A stretch of DNA of 64,000 nt from Colimorpha sp045222295 (GCA_045222295.1 JBGUXP010000015.1:81763-145762); one strand, 5' to 3'. Positions 1-9,330 are shown, counted from the stretch's first letter. Notes: a model not told the origin generated them from the letters alone. Program-made: numbers and translations.

Positions 1-547
1 GGCGGCAGACCTCGGCGAACTCGATGGCGCTCTGGGCCATTCCCTCGGGGCTGTTGCCGTAGCGGCTCATGATGCGCTCCGAGAGGGAGCCGTGGTTGGT
101 GCCGATGCGCATGGCGGTGTGGTGGCGCTTGCATATCTCTATCAGCGAAGCCATTCGCTCGCCTATGCGCTTCAGCTCGTCGTTGTATTCCTGCTCGGTG
201 AAGTCGAGCTTGCCGGTGTTGCGGTCGGTGTAGTTTCCGGGGTTGACGCGCACCTTCTCCACCAGCGTGGCGGCCACCTCGGCGGCCTTGGGGCTGAAGT
301 GGATGTCGGCCACCAGCGGCACGTCGCAGCCGCGCTTGAGGAGTTCTTCCTTGATGCGGCCGAGGTTCTCGGCGGCGCGGACGTCGGGCGCGGTGATGCG
401 CACCAGCTCGCAGCCGGCCTCCACCATACGCAGCGCCTGCTCCACAGTGGCCTGCGTGTCCATCGTGTCGGTGTTGGTCATGCTCTGCACCCTTATCGGC
501 GCACCGCCGCCGAGGGTGAGGTTCCCTATCTTGATTTGTCTGCTCAT
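1..547 (-). CDS. ispG: IspG, (E)-4-hydroxy-3-methylbut-2-enyl-diphosphate synthase, N-terminal part
   Basis: Partial: the gene runs off the left edge, leaving about 182 N-terminal residues. IspG is a [4Fe-4S] enzyme that reduces MEcPP to HMBPP in the MEP isoprenoid pathway. Visible family signatures are the start MSRQIKIG, then GGGAPIRVQSMTNTDT, VRITAPD, PLVADIHF and VRVNPGN, all from the N-terminal TIM barrel; the Fe-S cysteines would lie outside the window. The start ATG overlaps the stop of the upstream coiled-coil gene by ATGA, suggesting translational coupling. Family assignment is secure. Confidence 0.95.
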   Translation of the reverse strand, partial: MSRQIKIGNLTLGGGAPIRVQSMTNTDTMDTQATVEQALRMVEAGCELVRITAPDVRAAENLGRIKEELLKRGCDVPLVADIHFSPKAAEVAATLVEKVRVNPGNYTDRNTGKLDFTEQEYNDELKRIGERMASLIEICKRHHTAMRIGTNHGSLSERIMSRYGNSPEGMAQSAIEFAEVCR

Positions 548-906
548 GATATACGTGCTATTGTTCTCTGTAGACTTAGTATCTGACTCTTCAGCTGCTT
601 AATCTGATCCTGCAGGTTGGCGTTTTGAGAGCGGAGCTTGCGGTTCTCTTCTATCAACTCATACTGCGTAGGCTCGCGGTGCTCCTCTTTGGCTTTCTGC
701 TCCACGCTCTGGCCGATAGTCTCGTCGTTGAACACCTTCCCTACCCCACTCTGGTCGGCCATGCGGATAAGCTCGCTCGGCGCAAAGGGCATGTCGAAGC
801 CGGTCTCGTCCTCGACATACACCATGCCGCCTTGTATCTTCTTGACAATTCCCCCTCCCACGGAGTTGAGGAACTTCACTTTGTCGCCTGGTTCAAATTG
901 TGCCAT
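544..906 (-). CDS. Small protein with DUF2027-like N-terminal domain and C-terminal coiled coil
   Basis: A 120-residue soluble protein. Residues 1-50 (MAQFEPGDKVKFLNSVGGG, then VEDETGFDMPF) resemble the small beta-rich N-terminal domain of Bacteroidetes DUF2027/Smr-family proteins. There is no Smr domain here. Residues about 80-117 (EENRKLRSQNANLQDQIKQL) have a heptad pattern predicting a coiled coil, so the protein probably oligomerises. It is the upstream partner of ispG with a 4-nt ATGA overlap. The domain comparison is from memory. Function unknown. Confidence 0.75.
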   Translation of the reverse strand: MAQFEPGDKVKFLNSVGGGIVKKIQGGMVYVEDETGFDMPFAPSELIRMADQSGVGKVFNDETIGQSVEQKAKEEHREPTQYELIEENRKLRSQNANLQDQIKQLKSQILSLQRTIARIS

Positions 907-912
907 AGTTGT

Positions 913-1383
913 TTACGGTTTTACTGTCATGTCTTTTTGTATCGTGTCGAGCATGCGGAGGGGCGAACCCTCGCCGCAGAGGCGCTCGTAGTCCTTGCTG
1001 TTGGAGGTGAAGCAGCCGTCGGTCTGCACGTCGGTGTAGTAGACGGATCCGCTCTCATGGCTCATCCGCGACCGGTACTGTACGCTGAAACTCATCATAT
1101 TGCCGAAGCCATCGGCGAAACGGTAAGTGTCGTAGTTGACCAGCTCGTTGGGTATCCAGCTAGAACTGCTTTCGCCCTCAAAGGTTGCGGTCTCATGGCG
1201 CAACTCGTTGCGATGGTCGTGCTGCTTGTCTTGAAGCGAATAACCCTCATTCTCAATAGCCGCCACCACCTTGTCAATAGTTTTGTTATAGGTAGGTACA
1301 GAGGTCACATACATGGGACCGGTACAGGCCGAGAGGGCAAGAGCCGCCACAGATAGCATCAATAATTTCCTTACCACTTGCAT
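913..1383 (-). CDS. Hypothetical lipoprotein
   Basis: A 156-residue protein beginning MQVVRKLLMLSVAALALSACTG: a basic n-region, a hydrophobic stretch and a lipobox LSAC with Cys20, so a signal-peptidase II lipoprotein is expected. The mature part is polar (NKTIDKVVAAIENEGYSL) and contains two cysteines near the C-terminus, DGC and RLC. I recognise no domain. It lies 6 nt upstream of the coiled-coil gene and probably shares a transcript with it and ispG. Confidence 0.7.
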   Translation of the reverse strand: MQVVRKLLMLSVAALALSACTGPMYVTSVPTYNKTIDKVVAAIENEGYSLQDKQHDHRNELRHETATFEGESSSSWIPNELVNYDTYRFADGFGNMMSFSVQYRSRMSHESGSVYYTDVQTDGCFTSNSKDYERLCGEGSPLRMLDTIQKDMTVKP

Positions 1384-1406
1384 TGCTCTTTTTAAATCTT
1401 TTACAA

Positions 1407-1455
1407 TCTGATTGAGAAATATTCTTTTTGTTCTTTTCGTTCTGATTGAGATTTA
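1407..1455. repeat. Intergenic word repeat at the mpl 3' end
   Basis: The words CTGATTGAGA and TCTGATTGAGA occur twice here, at about 1409 and 1441, around a T-rich core. The second copy reaches the mpl stop codon. This is one of many short tandem words scattered between genes in this window. Confidence 0.5.
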
Positions 1456-2862
1456 AATAATTTCATCTGCCAGAGCGGCGAAGTCGATGCCGTCGAAGTT
1501 GCCGCTGCTCATCATCAGCAGATTGGCATTGTTCCATTGCAGGTTCTTAATATTGTCCACCATGAGGGTGCTATCGGTAAACACATCCACATTGCCGCCA
1601 AAGGCCGCTTTCACCTCGTCGGGGTGCAGGTCGGGAAGTTTCTTGAGCTGAAGGGCATGCTTGCTGTAGTAGACATAGCGCACATCGGCCTCGTCCATCG
1701 CGCCCTTGTACTGCTGCAGGAACTCCTGCGTCAGCGAGCTAAAGGTGTGCAGCTCCATGCAGGCTACCAGCTTACGGTCGGGGTACTGCTCCCGCATGGC
1801 GTGGATGGTGGCGCGCAGCTTCGAAGGAGCATGTGCGAAGTCCTTGTAGACGGCGCAGGTGTCTCTCTTTTTCACTAACTCCAAACGTTTTGAGGCACCC
1901 TCGAAGGTGGAGATAGCCTCGTCGAACTGAGCATCCGTTACCCCCACTTGCCTGCAAGCCAGCCGGGCGGCGGTAAGATTCAAAAGGTTATGGTGGCCAA
2001 ACACATGCAATGCTGTGTTTCCAATATAGGTCACACCATTATCTACCCGATGCTCAGGACAGACATACGGTAGCTTCTGGATATCCGTGCGCTGGTTCTC
2101 CACCACCACACGATGCACCTCCTTGTCCTCATCGCAATAAATCAGCGTACCGCAAACTTGCTGCTCCCCTAAGTTAGGGGAGCTGTCAGCCCATCTTGGG
2201 CTGACTGAGGAGTGTGTCCATGGCTCAATCAAGTCAATAAACCTCGCAAACTGCTCGCGGTAGATATCAAACGTCGGAAACACATTGATATGGTCCCACT
2301 CGATACCCGTAATGATAGCCACATTAGGCTTGTAGAGGTGGAACTTGGGCCTGCGGTCGATGGGCGAGGTCAGGTACTCGTCGCCCTCAATCACCATCAC
2401 CTTGGCGGTGTGCGACAGCCTCACCATCACCTCGAAGCCCTTCAGCTGCGCCCCCACCATATAGTCGGCCTCGATGCCGCACTTGGCCAGCACATGGAGT
2501 ATCATGGCGGTAGTGGTGGTCTTGCCGTGCGATCCACCCACCACGATGCGCAGCTTGTCCTTCGACTGCTCATAAAGGTATTCTGGATAGGAATATATCT
2601 TCAATCCCAGCTCCTGCGCCCGCAGCAACTCCGGATTGTCGATGCGAGCATGCATACCCAACACTACAGCATCGAGGTCGGGCGTAATTCTTTCCGGATG
2701 CCAGCCAAACGACTCCGGCAGCAGGCCGTATTTCTCTAGCCGACTCTTTGCAGGGTCGAATATCTCGTCGTCACTCCCCGTGACGGTGATTCCTTTCTGA
2801 CAGAGGGCGATAGCGAGATTGTGCATCGCGCTGCCACCAATAGCAATAAAATGTACTCGCAT
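1453..2862 (-). CDS. mpl: Mpl, UDP-N-acetylmuramate:L-alanyl-gamma-D-glutamyl-meso-diaminopimelate ligase
   Basis: A 469-residue Mur-ligase relative that reattaches the recycled murein tripeptide to UDP-MurNAc in the cytosol. The start MRVHFIAIGGSAMHNLA gives the N-terminal nucleotide-binding domain. The ATP P-loop is GGSHGKTTTT (109-118), the catalytic EGDEY is at 159-163 and the DHINVF segment at 190. Residues 216-235 are encoded by a 60-nt repeat cassette, also found in the neighbouring HD gene, and fall between helices of the central ATPase domain. The ATG directly abuts the TAG of the HD gene. The family is clear; whether the inserted version is fully active is not known. Confidence 0.93.
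   Translation of the reverse strand: MRVHFIAIGGSAMHNLAIALCQKGITVTGSDDEIFDPAKSRLEKYGLLPESFGWHPERITPDLDAVVLGMHARIDNPELLRAQELGLKIYSYPEYLYEQSKDKLRIVVGGSHGKTTTTAMILHVLAKCGIEADYMVGAQLKGFEVMVRLSHTAKVMVIEGDEYLTSPIDRRPKFHLYKPNVAIITGIEWDHINVFPTFDIYREQFARFIDLIEPWTHSSVSPRWADSSPNLGEQQVCGTLIYCDEDKEVHRVVVENQRTDIQKLPYVCPEHRVDNGVTYIGNTALHVFGHHNLLNLTAARLACRQVGVTDAQFDEAISTFEGASKRLELVKKRDTCAVYKDFAHAPSKLRATIHAMREQYPDRKLVACMELHTFSSLTQEFLQQYKGAMDEADVRYVYYSKHALQLKKLPDLHPDEVKAAFGGNVDVFTDSTLMVDNIKNLQWNNANLLMMSSGNFDGIDFAALADEII
2158..2217 (-). repeat. 60-nt in-frame double-hairpin cassette, copy A (in mpl)
   Basis: Exactly 20 codons, read THSSVSPRWADSSPNLGEQQ. It contains two hairpins: GTCAGCCC/GGGCTGAC (8 bp, 5-nt loop) and CTCCCCTAA/TTAGGGGAG (9 bp, 1-nt loop). 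Copy B at 3049-3108 is identical except for three bases, all in the first loop. On the coding strand only one of three frames avoids the TAA and TAG in the second hairpin, and that is the frame used. Confidence 0.92.
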
Positions 2863-4083
2863 CTATCTTTGTTCTTTAGGGTAATACATGAAATATTTTG
2901 TCACTTGCTTTTCAAGGAAATGGCGGTCCAACTGGTCGCTGGCCTCGCTGATGGGCAGGCAGCGACTGTCCTTGTAGAGCACCTTAATCTCTTGGTCGTT
3001 AAAATCGTACGAACGATTTCTCAACTTGCCCGTACCGTAGAAGTAACTTTGCTGCTCCCCTAAGTTAGGGGAGCTGTCAGCCCATTCGGGGCTGACTGAG
3101 GAGTGTGTAAACGGCTCGTTGCTGAACCGTATGGCCGGAAGACGGCGGTTGACCATATTCTTACACAACGTGCTCAATATCTCATCGTCATAGTGCTGCC
3201 AATGCTTCACAGCCACCATGATGTCGTCATCATCCACCTCGGCGAAACGGTCGAGCAGGGTAAAGTTATTACGAAAGTCCTCCTCCATGTAACTATGTGT
3301 TAAGAAATCGTCCAACGGCATCCCTCCGATTCTTAATTCTTCATTCTTCATTCTTAATTCCCTTGCACGACGTAGTATATTGAGCAACAGATTGTCGGCA
3401 GCGATGACAGTCTTGTGCATATAGACCTGCCAATACATCAAGCGACGACTAATGATAAACTTCTCCACGCTGTAGATGCCCTTTTCGTCCACCACCAACT
3501 CATCATCATGAACATTCAACATACTGATGATACGGTCGGTACCCACGATACCTTCGCTTACCCCAGTGAAGAAACTGTCGCGTCCGAGGTAGTCGAGTCG
3601 GTCCATATCGAGCTGGCTACTCACCAGCTGGTGCAGGAAATGCTTATGGTATTCATTCTTGAAGATGGCGATACACATGGAGAGAGCCTCGTCAAATTCT
3701 TCATTCATCCTCTCCATCATCATCAGCGTGATCTCTTCGTGCGGCACATCCACCAACACCCTTTCGCTAGTGTGCGAGAAAGGTCCATGACCGATGTCGT
3801 GCAGCAGGATGGCCAGCTTGGCTCCGCGGCACTCTTCGTCGCTGATCTCCACCCCTTTCTGCTTCAGCACTTCCAGCGCCCGTCCCATAAGATTCAATGC
3901 TCCAAGCATGTGGCTGAAACGTGTGTGCATCGCACCGGGATAGACAAGATATGTAAGCCCCAGCTGCTTAATGCGCCGCTGCCGCTGGAAATATGGATGC
4001 TCAATGACACTGAGTATCACCGGGTCATCTATCGAAAGGAATCCGTCGTAGACAGGATCGTTGATTATCTTACGTTTAGTCAT
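2863..4083 (-). CDS. HD-domain phosphohydrolase (dGTPase/SAMHD1-like)
   Basis: A 406-residue metal-dependent phosphohydrolase. The HD signature is seen as HTRFSH (53-58), LLHDIGHGPFSH (94-104) and the later QLDMDRLDY (158-166) that supplies an aspartate ligand. The family hydrolyses dNTPs or other nucleotides; the substrate here is unknown. Two inserts are visible: RELRMKNEELRIG (241-253), encoded by a GAAGAATTAAGAATGAAGA-type word repeat, and residues 326-345, copy B of the 60-nt cassette. Both are in frame. It overlaps the next gene upstream by ATGA. Confidence 0.88.
   Translation of the reverse strand: MTKRKIINDPVYDGFLSIDDPVILSVIEHPYFQRQRRIKQLGLTYLVYPGAMHTRFSHMLGALNLMGRALEVLKQKGVEISDEECRGAKLAILLHDIGHGPFSHTSERVLVDVPHEEITLMMMERMNEEFDEALSMCIAIFKNEYHKHFLHQLVSSQLDMDRLDYLGRDSFFTGVSEGIVGTDRIISMLNVHDDELVVDEKGIYSVEKFIISRRLMYWQVYMHKTVIAADNLLLNILRRARELRMKNEELRIGGMPLDDFLTHSYMEEDFRNNFTLLDRFAEVDDDDIMVAVKHWQHYDDEILSTLCKNMVNRRLPAIRFSNEPFTHSSVSPEWADSSPNLGEQQSYFYGTGKLRNRSYDFNDQEIKVLYKDSRCLPISEASDQLDRHFLEKQVTKYFMYYPKEQR
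3049..3108 (-). repeat. 60-nt in-frame double-hairpin cassette, copy B (in HD gene)
   Basis: Twenty codons read THSSVSPEWADSSPNLGEQQ. It has the same orientation, the same frame and the same two hairpins as copy A. The only differences are three loop bases (ATTCG here against ATCTT on the + strand). Both copies start with ACACACTCCTC, which matches the terminal repeats of the larger element in the trmH-like gene. Confidence 0.92.
3328..3360. repeat. In-frame word repeat inside the HD gene
   Basis: On the + strand GATTCTTAATTC, TTCATTC, TTCATTC and TTAATTC run in tandem. On the coding strand this gives the charged peptide RELRMKNEELRIG. The same words recur at 19991-20106 in the porW leader and signal peptide. 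Confidence 0.7.
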
Positions 4084-4436
4084 AATGTATCAGCTAAAAG
4101 TCCGGCGGCGTAGGCGACCATTTCGTTGCAGGGACGCTTGCCCATCTGGAGGAGGCGGCCGCAAACGATGTCACCATTGTCCTCGCGGAATTTCTCTATC
4201 AAGGGGCGCACGTCGGGGGTGTGACCCATGAGGCCGCAGACCATAGCTATGCCGCTGACACAGCCGCAGACCTCCCTCGTTCCGGCGAGGCCGCGACCGA
4301 AGGGAGCGGCCACATTCATAGCGTCTTTCGCCTCAATGGGCAACTTATCGGCATAGGCCATCACCACCGCCTGGCAGCAGTTGCATCCCTGCTTGTGAAG
4401 CCCTCGGGCTTTCTCCATACGTTCATCTTTCGTCAT
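4080..4436 (-). CDS. C_GCAxxG_C_C family protein
   Basis: A 118-residue cysteine-rich protein. Conserved elements are GCNCCQAVV near residue 18, PFGRGLAGTREVCGCVSGIAMVCG in the middle and a CGRLL/RPCNE tail, which match the C_GCAxxG_C_C (split-Soret-like) family thought to bind metal or act in redox. The precise role is unknown. I chose the ATG at 4436 (MTKDERMEK). An upstream in-frame ATG at 4466 would add MSPVGATGKN, but those codons lie in a palindromic repeat. The stop overlaps the HD start by ATGA. Confidence 0.82.
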   Translation of the reverse strand: MTKDERMEKARGLHKQGCNCCQAVVMAYADKLPIEAKDAMNVAAPFGRGLAGTREVCGCVSGIAMVCGLMGHTPDVRPLIEKFREDNGDIVCGRLLQMGKRPCNEMVAYAAGLLADTL

Positions 4437-4448
4437 GTTCTTTCCTGT

Positions 4449-4532
4449 CGCCCCCACGGGGCTCAATTAACTTTTTTTCATTCTACCGTGGGTTAACACC
4501 CACGGCTAATATCTTACGCCCCTACAGGGCTC
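4449..4532. repeat. Composite three-palindrome element between trmH-like and C_GCAxxG genes
   Basis: Two 16-nt direct copies of CGCCCC(C/T)AC(G/A)GGGCTC, each itself palindromic, at 4449-4464 and 4517-4532, flank a perfect-arm hairpin CCGTGGGT-TAAC-ACCCACGG at 4486-4505. The TrmH-like gene ends inside the right module, giving its last residues MLSPVGA. The left module encodes SPVGA upstream of the next start. I remember similar strings in other Bacteroidetes genomes but cannot check. Confidence 0.8.
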
Positions 4533-5208
4533 AGCATCTTATAAATTTCCCAAATCACTATCGCTGCCGCACAACTAACATTAAGGCTGTGCTTGGTGCC
4601 GGATTGCGGTATCTCCAGAAATCCGTCACAGAGTTCCATTATTTCCTCCTGCACACCCTCTATCTCGTTGCCGAAAACGATGGCAATATGGTTTTCCAAA
4701 CACACTCCTCCGTCCGTCCGATGGACGTCCACCTCCCCTAGCTTAGGGGAGGAGCTACTGACGCGACCAGAACCATCCTGCTCTCCCCCTAAGTTAGGGG
4801 GAGTACCCCGAAGGGGGGAGGGAGTGTGTTTCTGTGAGGCAGCCGCTTGAAGTTGACTAAGGAGTTTGTCACTCCCCAATTTAATACTATCATGCGCTAT
4901 CTCAACTGCATATACCTTGTAGCCTTGCCTCTTCAACCCTTTCACATACTCCGCCGTATCCTCATGGTAAGACCATGCCACCGTCTCCTCGGCCCCGAGG
5001 GCGGTCTTGTGTATCTCGCGGTGCGGAGGCGTGGCGGTGATGCCGCAAAGGGCAATATGCTCTACGCGGAAGGCATCGGAGGTGCGAAATACGGAGCCGA
5101 TATTATTGAGACTCCGAACATTGTCTAGCACCACCGTCAACGGCAGCTTCTCGCTCTCGCGAAACTCCTCCACCGTCAAGCGGTGCATCTCCTCGGTGGT
5201 CAGCTTCT

Positions 5209-5212
<4 letters not shown>
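4514..5212 (-). CDS. TrmH/SpoU-family RNA 2'-O-methyltransferase
   Basis: A 232-residue SPOUT methyltransferase that transfers methyl from SAM to the 2'-OH of RNA. Motif 1 is NVRSLNNIGSVFRTSD (31-46), motif 2 is IVFGNEIEGV (178-187) and motif 3 is IPQSGTKHSLNVSCAAAI (201-218), all intact. Residues about 127-172 are encoded by an inserted element with 11-bp terminal inverted repeats, and the last seven residues by another palindromic element, so the native protein is probably about 180 residues. The RNA target is not predictable. The start overlaps the sufB stop by ATGA. Confidence 0.88.
4698..4831. repeat. MITE-like element with 11-bp terminal inverted repeats, inside trmH-like gene
   Basis: The ends are AAACACACTCC and GGAGTGTGTTT, perfect 11-bp inverted repeats 134 nt apart. 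Inside are two CTCCCCTAA-type hairpins, centred near 4743 and 4794, and an ACCCCGAAGGGG-type hairpin near 4810. Both CTCCCCTAA hairpins are read in their only open frame (SPKLGE and PPNLGGE). No ORF in it could encode a transposase. Confidence 0.88.
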
Positions 5213-6657
<1,445 letters not shown>

Positions 6658-6682
6658 AAAAAAATACTCTATTTTTCACATG

Positions 6683-6690
6683 CAAATTTA
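6683..6690 (-). promoter_or_regulatory. Candidate sufB promoter, -7 element
   Basis: TAAATTTG on the minus strand fits TAnnTTTG and is followed by CATG, 26 nt before the sufB start. No convincing -33 TTTG was found, so this is weaker than the other promoters listed. Confidence 0.4.
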
Positions 6691-6774
6691 CACAAAAAAC
6701 TTGAAATACATATTGAGATATTGAAAATAGTTTTTTGAACGCGAAATATCAAAAAGTTTGTAACGATTATGAAA

Positions 6775-6801
6775 ACGGGTGCCCGTGCAGCGGACACCCG
6801 T
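6775..6801 (-). terminator. Rho-independent terminator of the 6826-7548 lipoprotein gene
   Basis: Arms ACGGGTG/CACCCGT are extended inward by CCG/CGG with one U-G pair, giving an 11-bp stem and 5-nt loop. TTTTCAT follows on the minus strand. It sits 25 nt past the stop codon. Confidence 0.7.
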
Positions 6802-6825
6802 AAAATGTTTGATATGGAAGGTTGT

Positions 6826-7548
6826 TTACATGGTCTTGGTGAAAGTACCAACGAAAGTCTTATACCCATCTTTGCCTTCGATTGCCGTCAAAACGACTTT
6901 CTTGGCAGAACTAATCATTGATATTGCGGTGAAAGAGAACTCTCGGTCGCTGCCGTCATAGTTTCCTTTTTTTTCTGTGCCGATGAACTTGGAACCTTCA
7001 ATTCTCCATGTGCCTTTTCTGTGTGAGGTTTGATTTTCAAAGGTGTGGTCAGCTTTGATAATCACTTCGTATTTATCGGGATACATCTGAGCCGACTCAA
7101 CATAACTCCAAGTACCAACCATAATACTCTCGGTCAGAGTCGGCAACTGGATAGTGTCGGTCTTGATGATGACACCTGAAATGTCGGTAGCGCTATACAC
7201 AGTACCATCGCTCCGCAACGTCTTTTCAGCACCCATAATAATCATTTTATCGCCATAAGGCGATTTAATGACGAACTCCAACATCATGTTATCTTCGTTT
7301 CTGGCCGTGAATGTGTTACCGTTAAATGACCATCTGTATGAGTGGTTTTTACAGGTCACTTTGTGGTCGCTGCCAATTACCATTTCACACTCGTGCATGT
7401 AGGGATGGGTGCTTGTCCACCCCCACTCCCCCACAAGGCTGGACTCTGAGATGACTTCATTCTCCTTGTCCTTGCTGCAGGATGTAAAGTTAATCATTGA
7501 GGCTGCCACAAAAAGCAGCATTGTCACTTTTTTGATGTGTTTGATCAT
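6826..7548 (-). CDS. Hypothetical lipoprotein with two lipocalin-like repeats
   Basis: A 240-residue protein. I chose MIKHIKKVTMLLF because it starts a normal signal peptide ending in the lipobox FTSC; an upstream ATG at 7602 adds 18 residues ahead of it. Two similar units are seen: LVGEWGWTSTHPY...CEMVIGSDHKVTC near the start and MVGTWSYVESAQMYPDKYEVIIKADHTF after the middle. These repeats look like the lipocalin-like beta-barrel domains common in Bacteroidales surface lipoproteins. Ligand and role are unknown. It stands alone, with its own terminator. Confidence 0.72.
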   Translation of the reverse strand: MIKHIKKVTMLLFVAASMINFTSCSKDKENEVISESSLVGEWGWTSTHPYMHECEMVIGSDHKVTCKNHSYRWSFNGNTFTARNEDNMMLEFVIKSPYGDKMIIMGAEKTLRSDGTVYSATDISGVIIKTDTIQLPTLTESIMVGTWSYVESAQMYPDKYEVIIKADHTFENQTSHRKGTWRIEGSKFIGTEKKGNYDGSDREFSFTAISMISSAKKVVLTAIEGKDGYKTFVGTFTKTM

Positions 7549-7800
7549 TGTGTTGTGTTTTTTAATAAGATGATATTTAGTTAAAATTTGTGTGCGTGAC
7601 ATTATGACAATTTCGTTTTTCGAAGGAAAAATAATACAACCATCGAAAAAAATGTTAGGTCTTCATATATATAATAACCATCATGTGGTCTAAAAATCCG
7701 CAAGGGTATGAAAAAAATGCGTTTTTTAACACTATTTAACCTATTGGGGGTCCCAAGACAGAGGAGCGAAAGTATTGCAAAAACAGAAACACCATTCCAC

Positions 7801-7867
7801 TACCCTACCAACACCTACCACGGTAGGAGTTGATAGGGAGTTGGTAAGGCGTTAATAAGGCAATGAT
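7801..7867. repeat. CAACTCCTACC palindrome family, copy 1
   Basis: The core hairpin at 7809-7832 has arms CAACaCCTACC and GGTAGGAGTTG around a 2-nt centre. It is followed by GATAGGGAGTTGGTAAGG and by ATAAGGCAAT, which also follows copy 2. All three copies in the window are intergenic. Confidence 0.8.
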
Positions 7868-7902
7868 ACGGGATTCAATACTCTCATACACTATGAATTA
7901 GA

Positions 7903-7938
7903 CAAAAAAATAAGGCACCCGTCGCAAAACGAGTGCCT
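7903..7938 (-). terminator. Terminator of the MATE-htrA operon
   Basis: On the minus strand the stem AGGCACTCGT/ACGGGTGCCT (one U-G pair) is followed by TTATTTTTTTG. It lies 28 nt past the MATE stop codon. Confidence 0.8.
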
Positions 7939-7965
7939 CAAGGGATTTATCATTAAAAAAATGAC

Positions 7966-9330
7966 TTAACAATTATTAGATTGTTTCAGTTTTCGGTTGA
8001 TCCAAAAAGCGTACGGGATGCAGAGGAGGAAGGTCATCAGGTCGGCGACGCCCTGAGCCATCTGAACACCCGTCATACCTAACCACATGGGGAGCAATAG
8101 TAGCACCGGAAGGAAAAACAATCCATTGCGACAGACACTTAGCAGTGTTGCGGGGCCGGTCATGCGGATATTCTGGAAGAGCATGCCCGTGGTAGTGAAG
8201 AGGGCCACCAGCGGGAAGGCGGCGCACTGCCAACGAAGCGTAGCAGTACCTATCTCAATCAGCACAGGGTCTTCGGCACGGAAGAGTGCAACAATCTGTG
8301 GAGCGAAGATGAAACCCACCGTGGAGATAACCAGCAGAAAGACTGTTCCCACACGGCTGGCAAAGAGCCATGACTCACGAACACGGGAAAATAACTTAGC
8401 ACCATAGTTGTAACCGCACACGGGTTGGAAGCCCTGACTGAAACCAAGCACCACACTAAAGGCGAACATCATGATGCGCGTGACCACCGCAAAAGCGGCC
8501 ACCGCACTCTCCTCCTGTCCAGGAGCGGCATAATAGACGGCACAATAGTTGAGCGACACTGCCGCCGCACAGTTGAATACCTGCCGGAAAAGCGATGGCA
8601 GACCGCCTCGGAATATCTCATAATACACCCTCCAGCTCGGCTTGAAGTCGCGAAGTCTTATATGCACACTCTCAGGCCTGAAAGTACCATATAAAAGTAG
8701 TCCCCAAGCAAAGACCTGGCTCACGGCAGTAGCCAGAGAGGCACCGCTCACTCCCATGTCGAAACCGAAGATGAACAGGGGGTCGAGGGCTATGTTGAGT
8801 ATGGCACCGCTGACGATGCCCACCATGCCAAAATGAGCGTTGCCCTGCAGTCGGAGTTGGTTGTTGAGCGTCAGCGCCGACATCATAAATGGCGTAGCCA
8901 CAACAATATAGCGAAGATAGTCGTTAGCATAGGGCACCACACTCTCCGGGGCTCCCAACAGACGACTCAGCCAACTAAGGTTGGGCAGACATACCAATGC
9001 CGCTGTCAATCCCAACAGGAAGGGAGTGATAAACCCCACCGTGGCTACCACCGATGCCGACGAGACATCCTTGGCTCCTAATGCCCTGGAAATGTGATTT
9101 CCACTACCGTGACCGAAATAGAACCCCAGTGCCTGGATGAAGGTCATATAAGCAAACGAGATACCGATGCCAGCAGTACCCTCAGTGCTCAAACGCCCGA
9201 TGAAGGCAGCATCGACGACATTGTAGAGGGCTGTGGTGACCATCGCAATGATGGTCGGCACAGCCATCTTGCAGACCAGAACCTTGACAGGTTTGGTCGT
9301 CATTTCTTCATATTTATCTTCAAGCGTCAC
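7966..9330 (-). CDS. MATE-family multidrug/organic cation antiporter
   Basis: A 454-residue membrane protein with about twelve hydrophobic segments in two halves, as in MATE exporters. The start is MTLEDKYEEMTTKPVKVLVCKMAVPTIIAM, and PTIIAMVTTALYNVVDAAFIG is the typical first helix. FSQGFQPVCGYNYGAKLF in the second half is a well-conserved family motif. It would use a Na+ or H+ gradient to export drugs or metabolites; the substrate is unknown. Its ATG overlaps the htrA-type protease stop by 4 nt, so the protease is the upstream gene of a two-gene operon. Confidence 0.9.
   Translation of the reverse strand: MTLEDKYEEMTTKPVKVLVCKMAVPTIIAMVTTALYNVVDAAFIGRLSTEGTAGIGISFAYMTFIQALGFYFGHGSGNHISRALGAKDVSSASVVATVGFITPFLLGLTAALVCLPNLSWLSRLLGAPESVVPYANDYLRYIVVATPFMMSALTLNNQLRLQGNAHFGMVGIVSGAILNIALDPLFIFGFDMGVSGASLATAVSQVFAWGLLLYGTFRPESVHIRLRDFKPSWRVYYEIFRGGLPSLFRQVFNCAAAVSLNYCAVYYAAPGQEESAVAAFAVVTRIMMFAFSVVLGFSQGFQPVCGYNYGAKLFSRVRESWLFASRVGTVFLLVISTVGFIFAPQIVALFRAEDPVLIEIGTATLRWQCAAFPLVALFTTTGMLFQNIRMTGPATLLSVCRNGLFFLPVLLLLPMWLGMTGVQMAQGVADLMTFLLCIPYAFWINRKLKQSNNC

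Larger units (their letters stand above)
7549..7965. other. Intergenic region, 417 nt
   Basis: AT-rich, with no credible coding sequence. It holds the MATE terminator (7903-7938), one copy of the CAACTCCTACC palindrome family (7801-7867) and an unassigned stretch at 7600-7800 with GGGGGTCCC near 7746. The promoter for the lipoprotein gene should lie in 7550-7680 but no clear TAnnTTTG was found. Confidence 0.6.

Noticed and set aside
4698..4831. Possible insertion sequence with a transposase
   Set aside because: Only 134 nt and no transposase frame; kept as a non-autonomous repeat.
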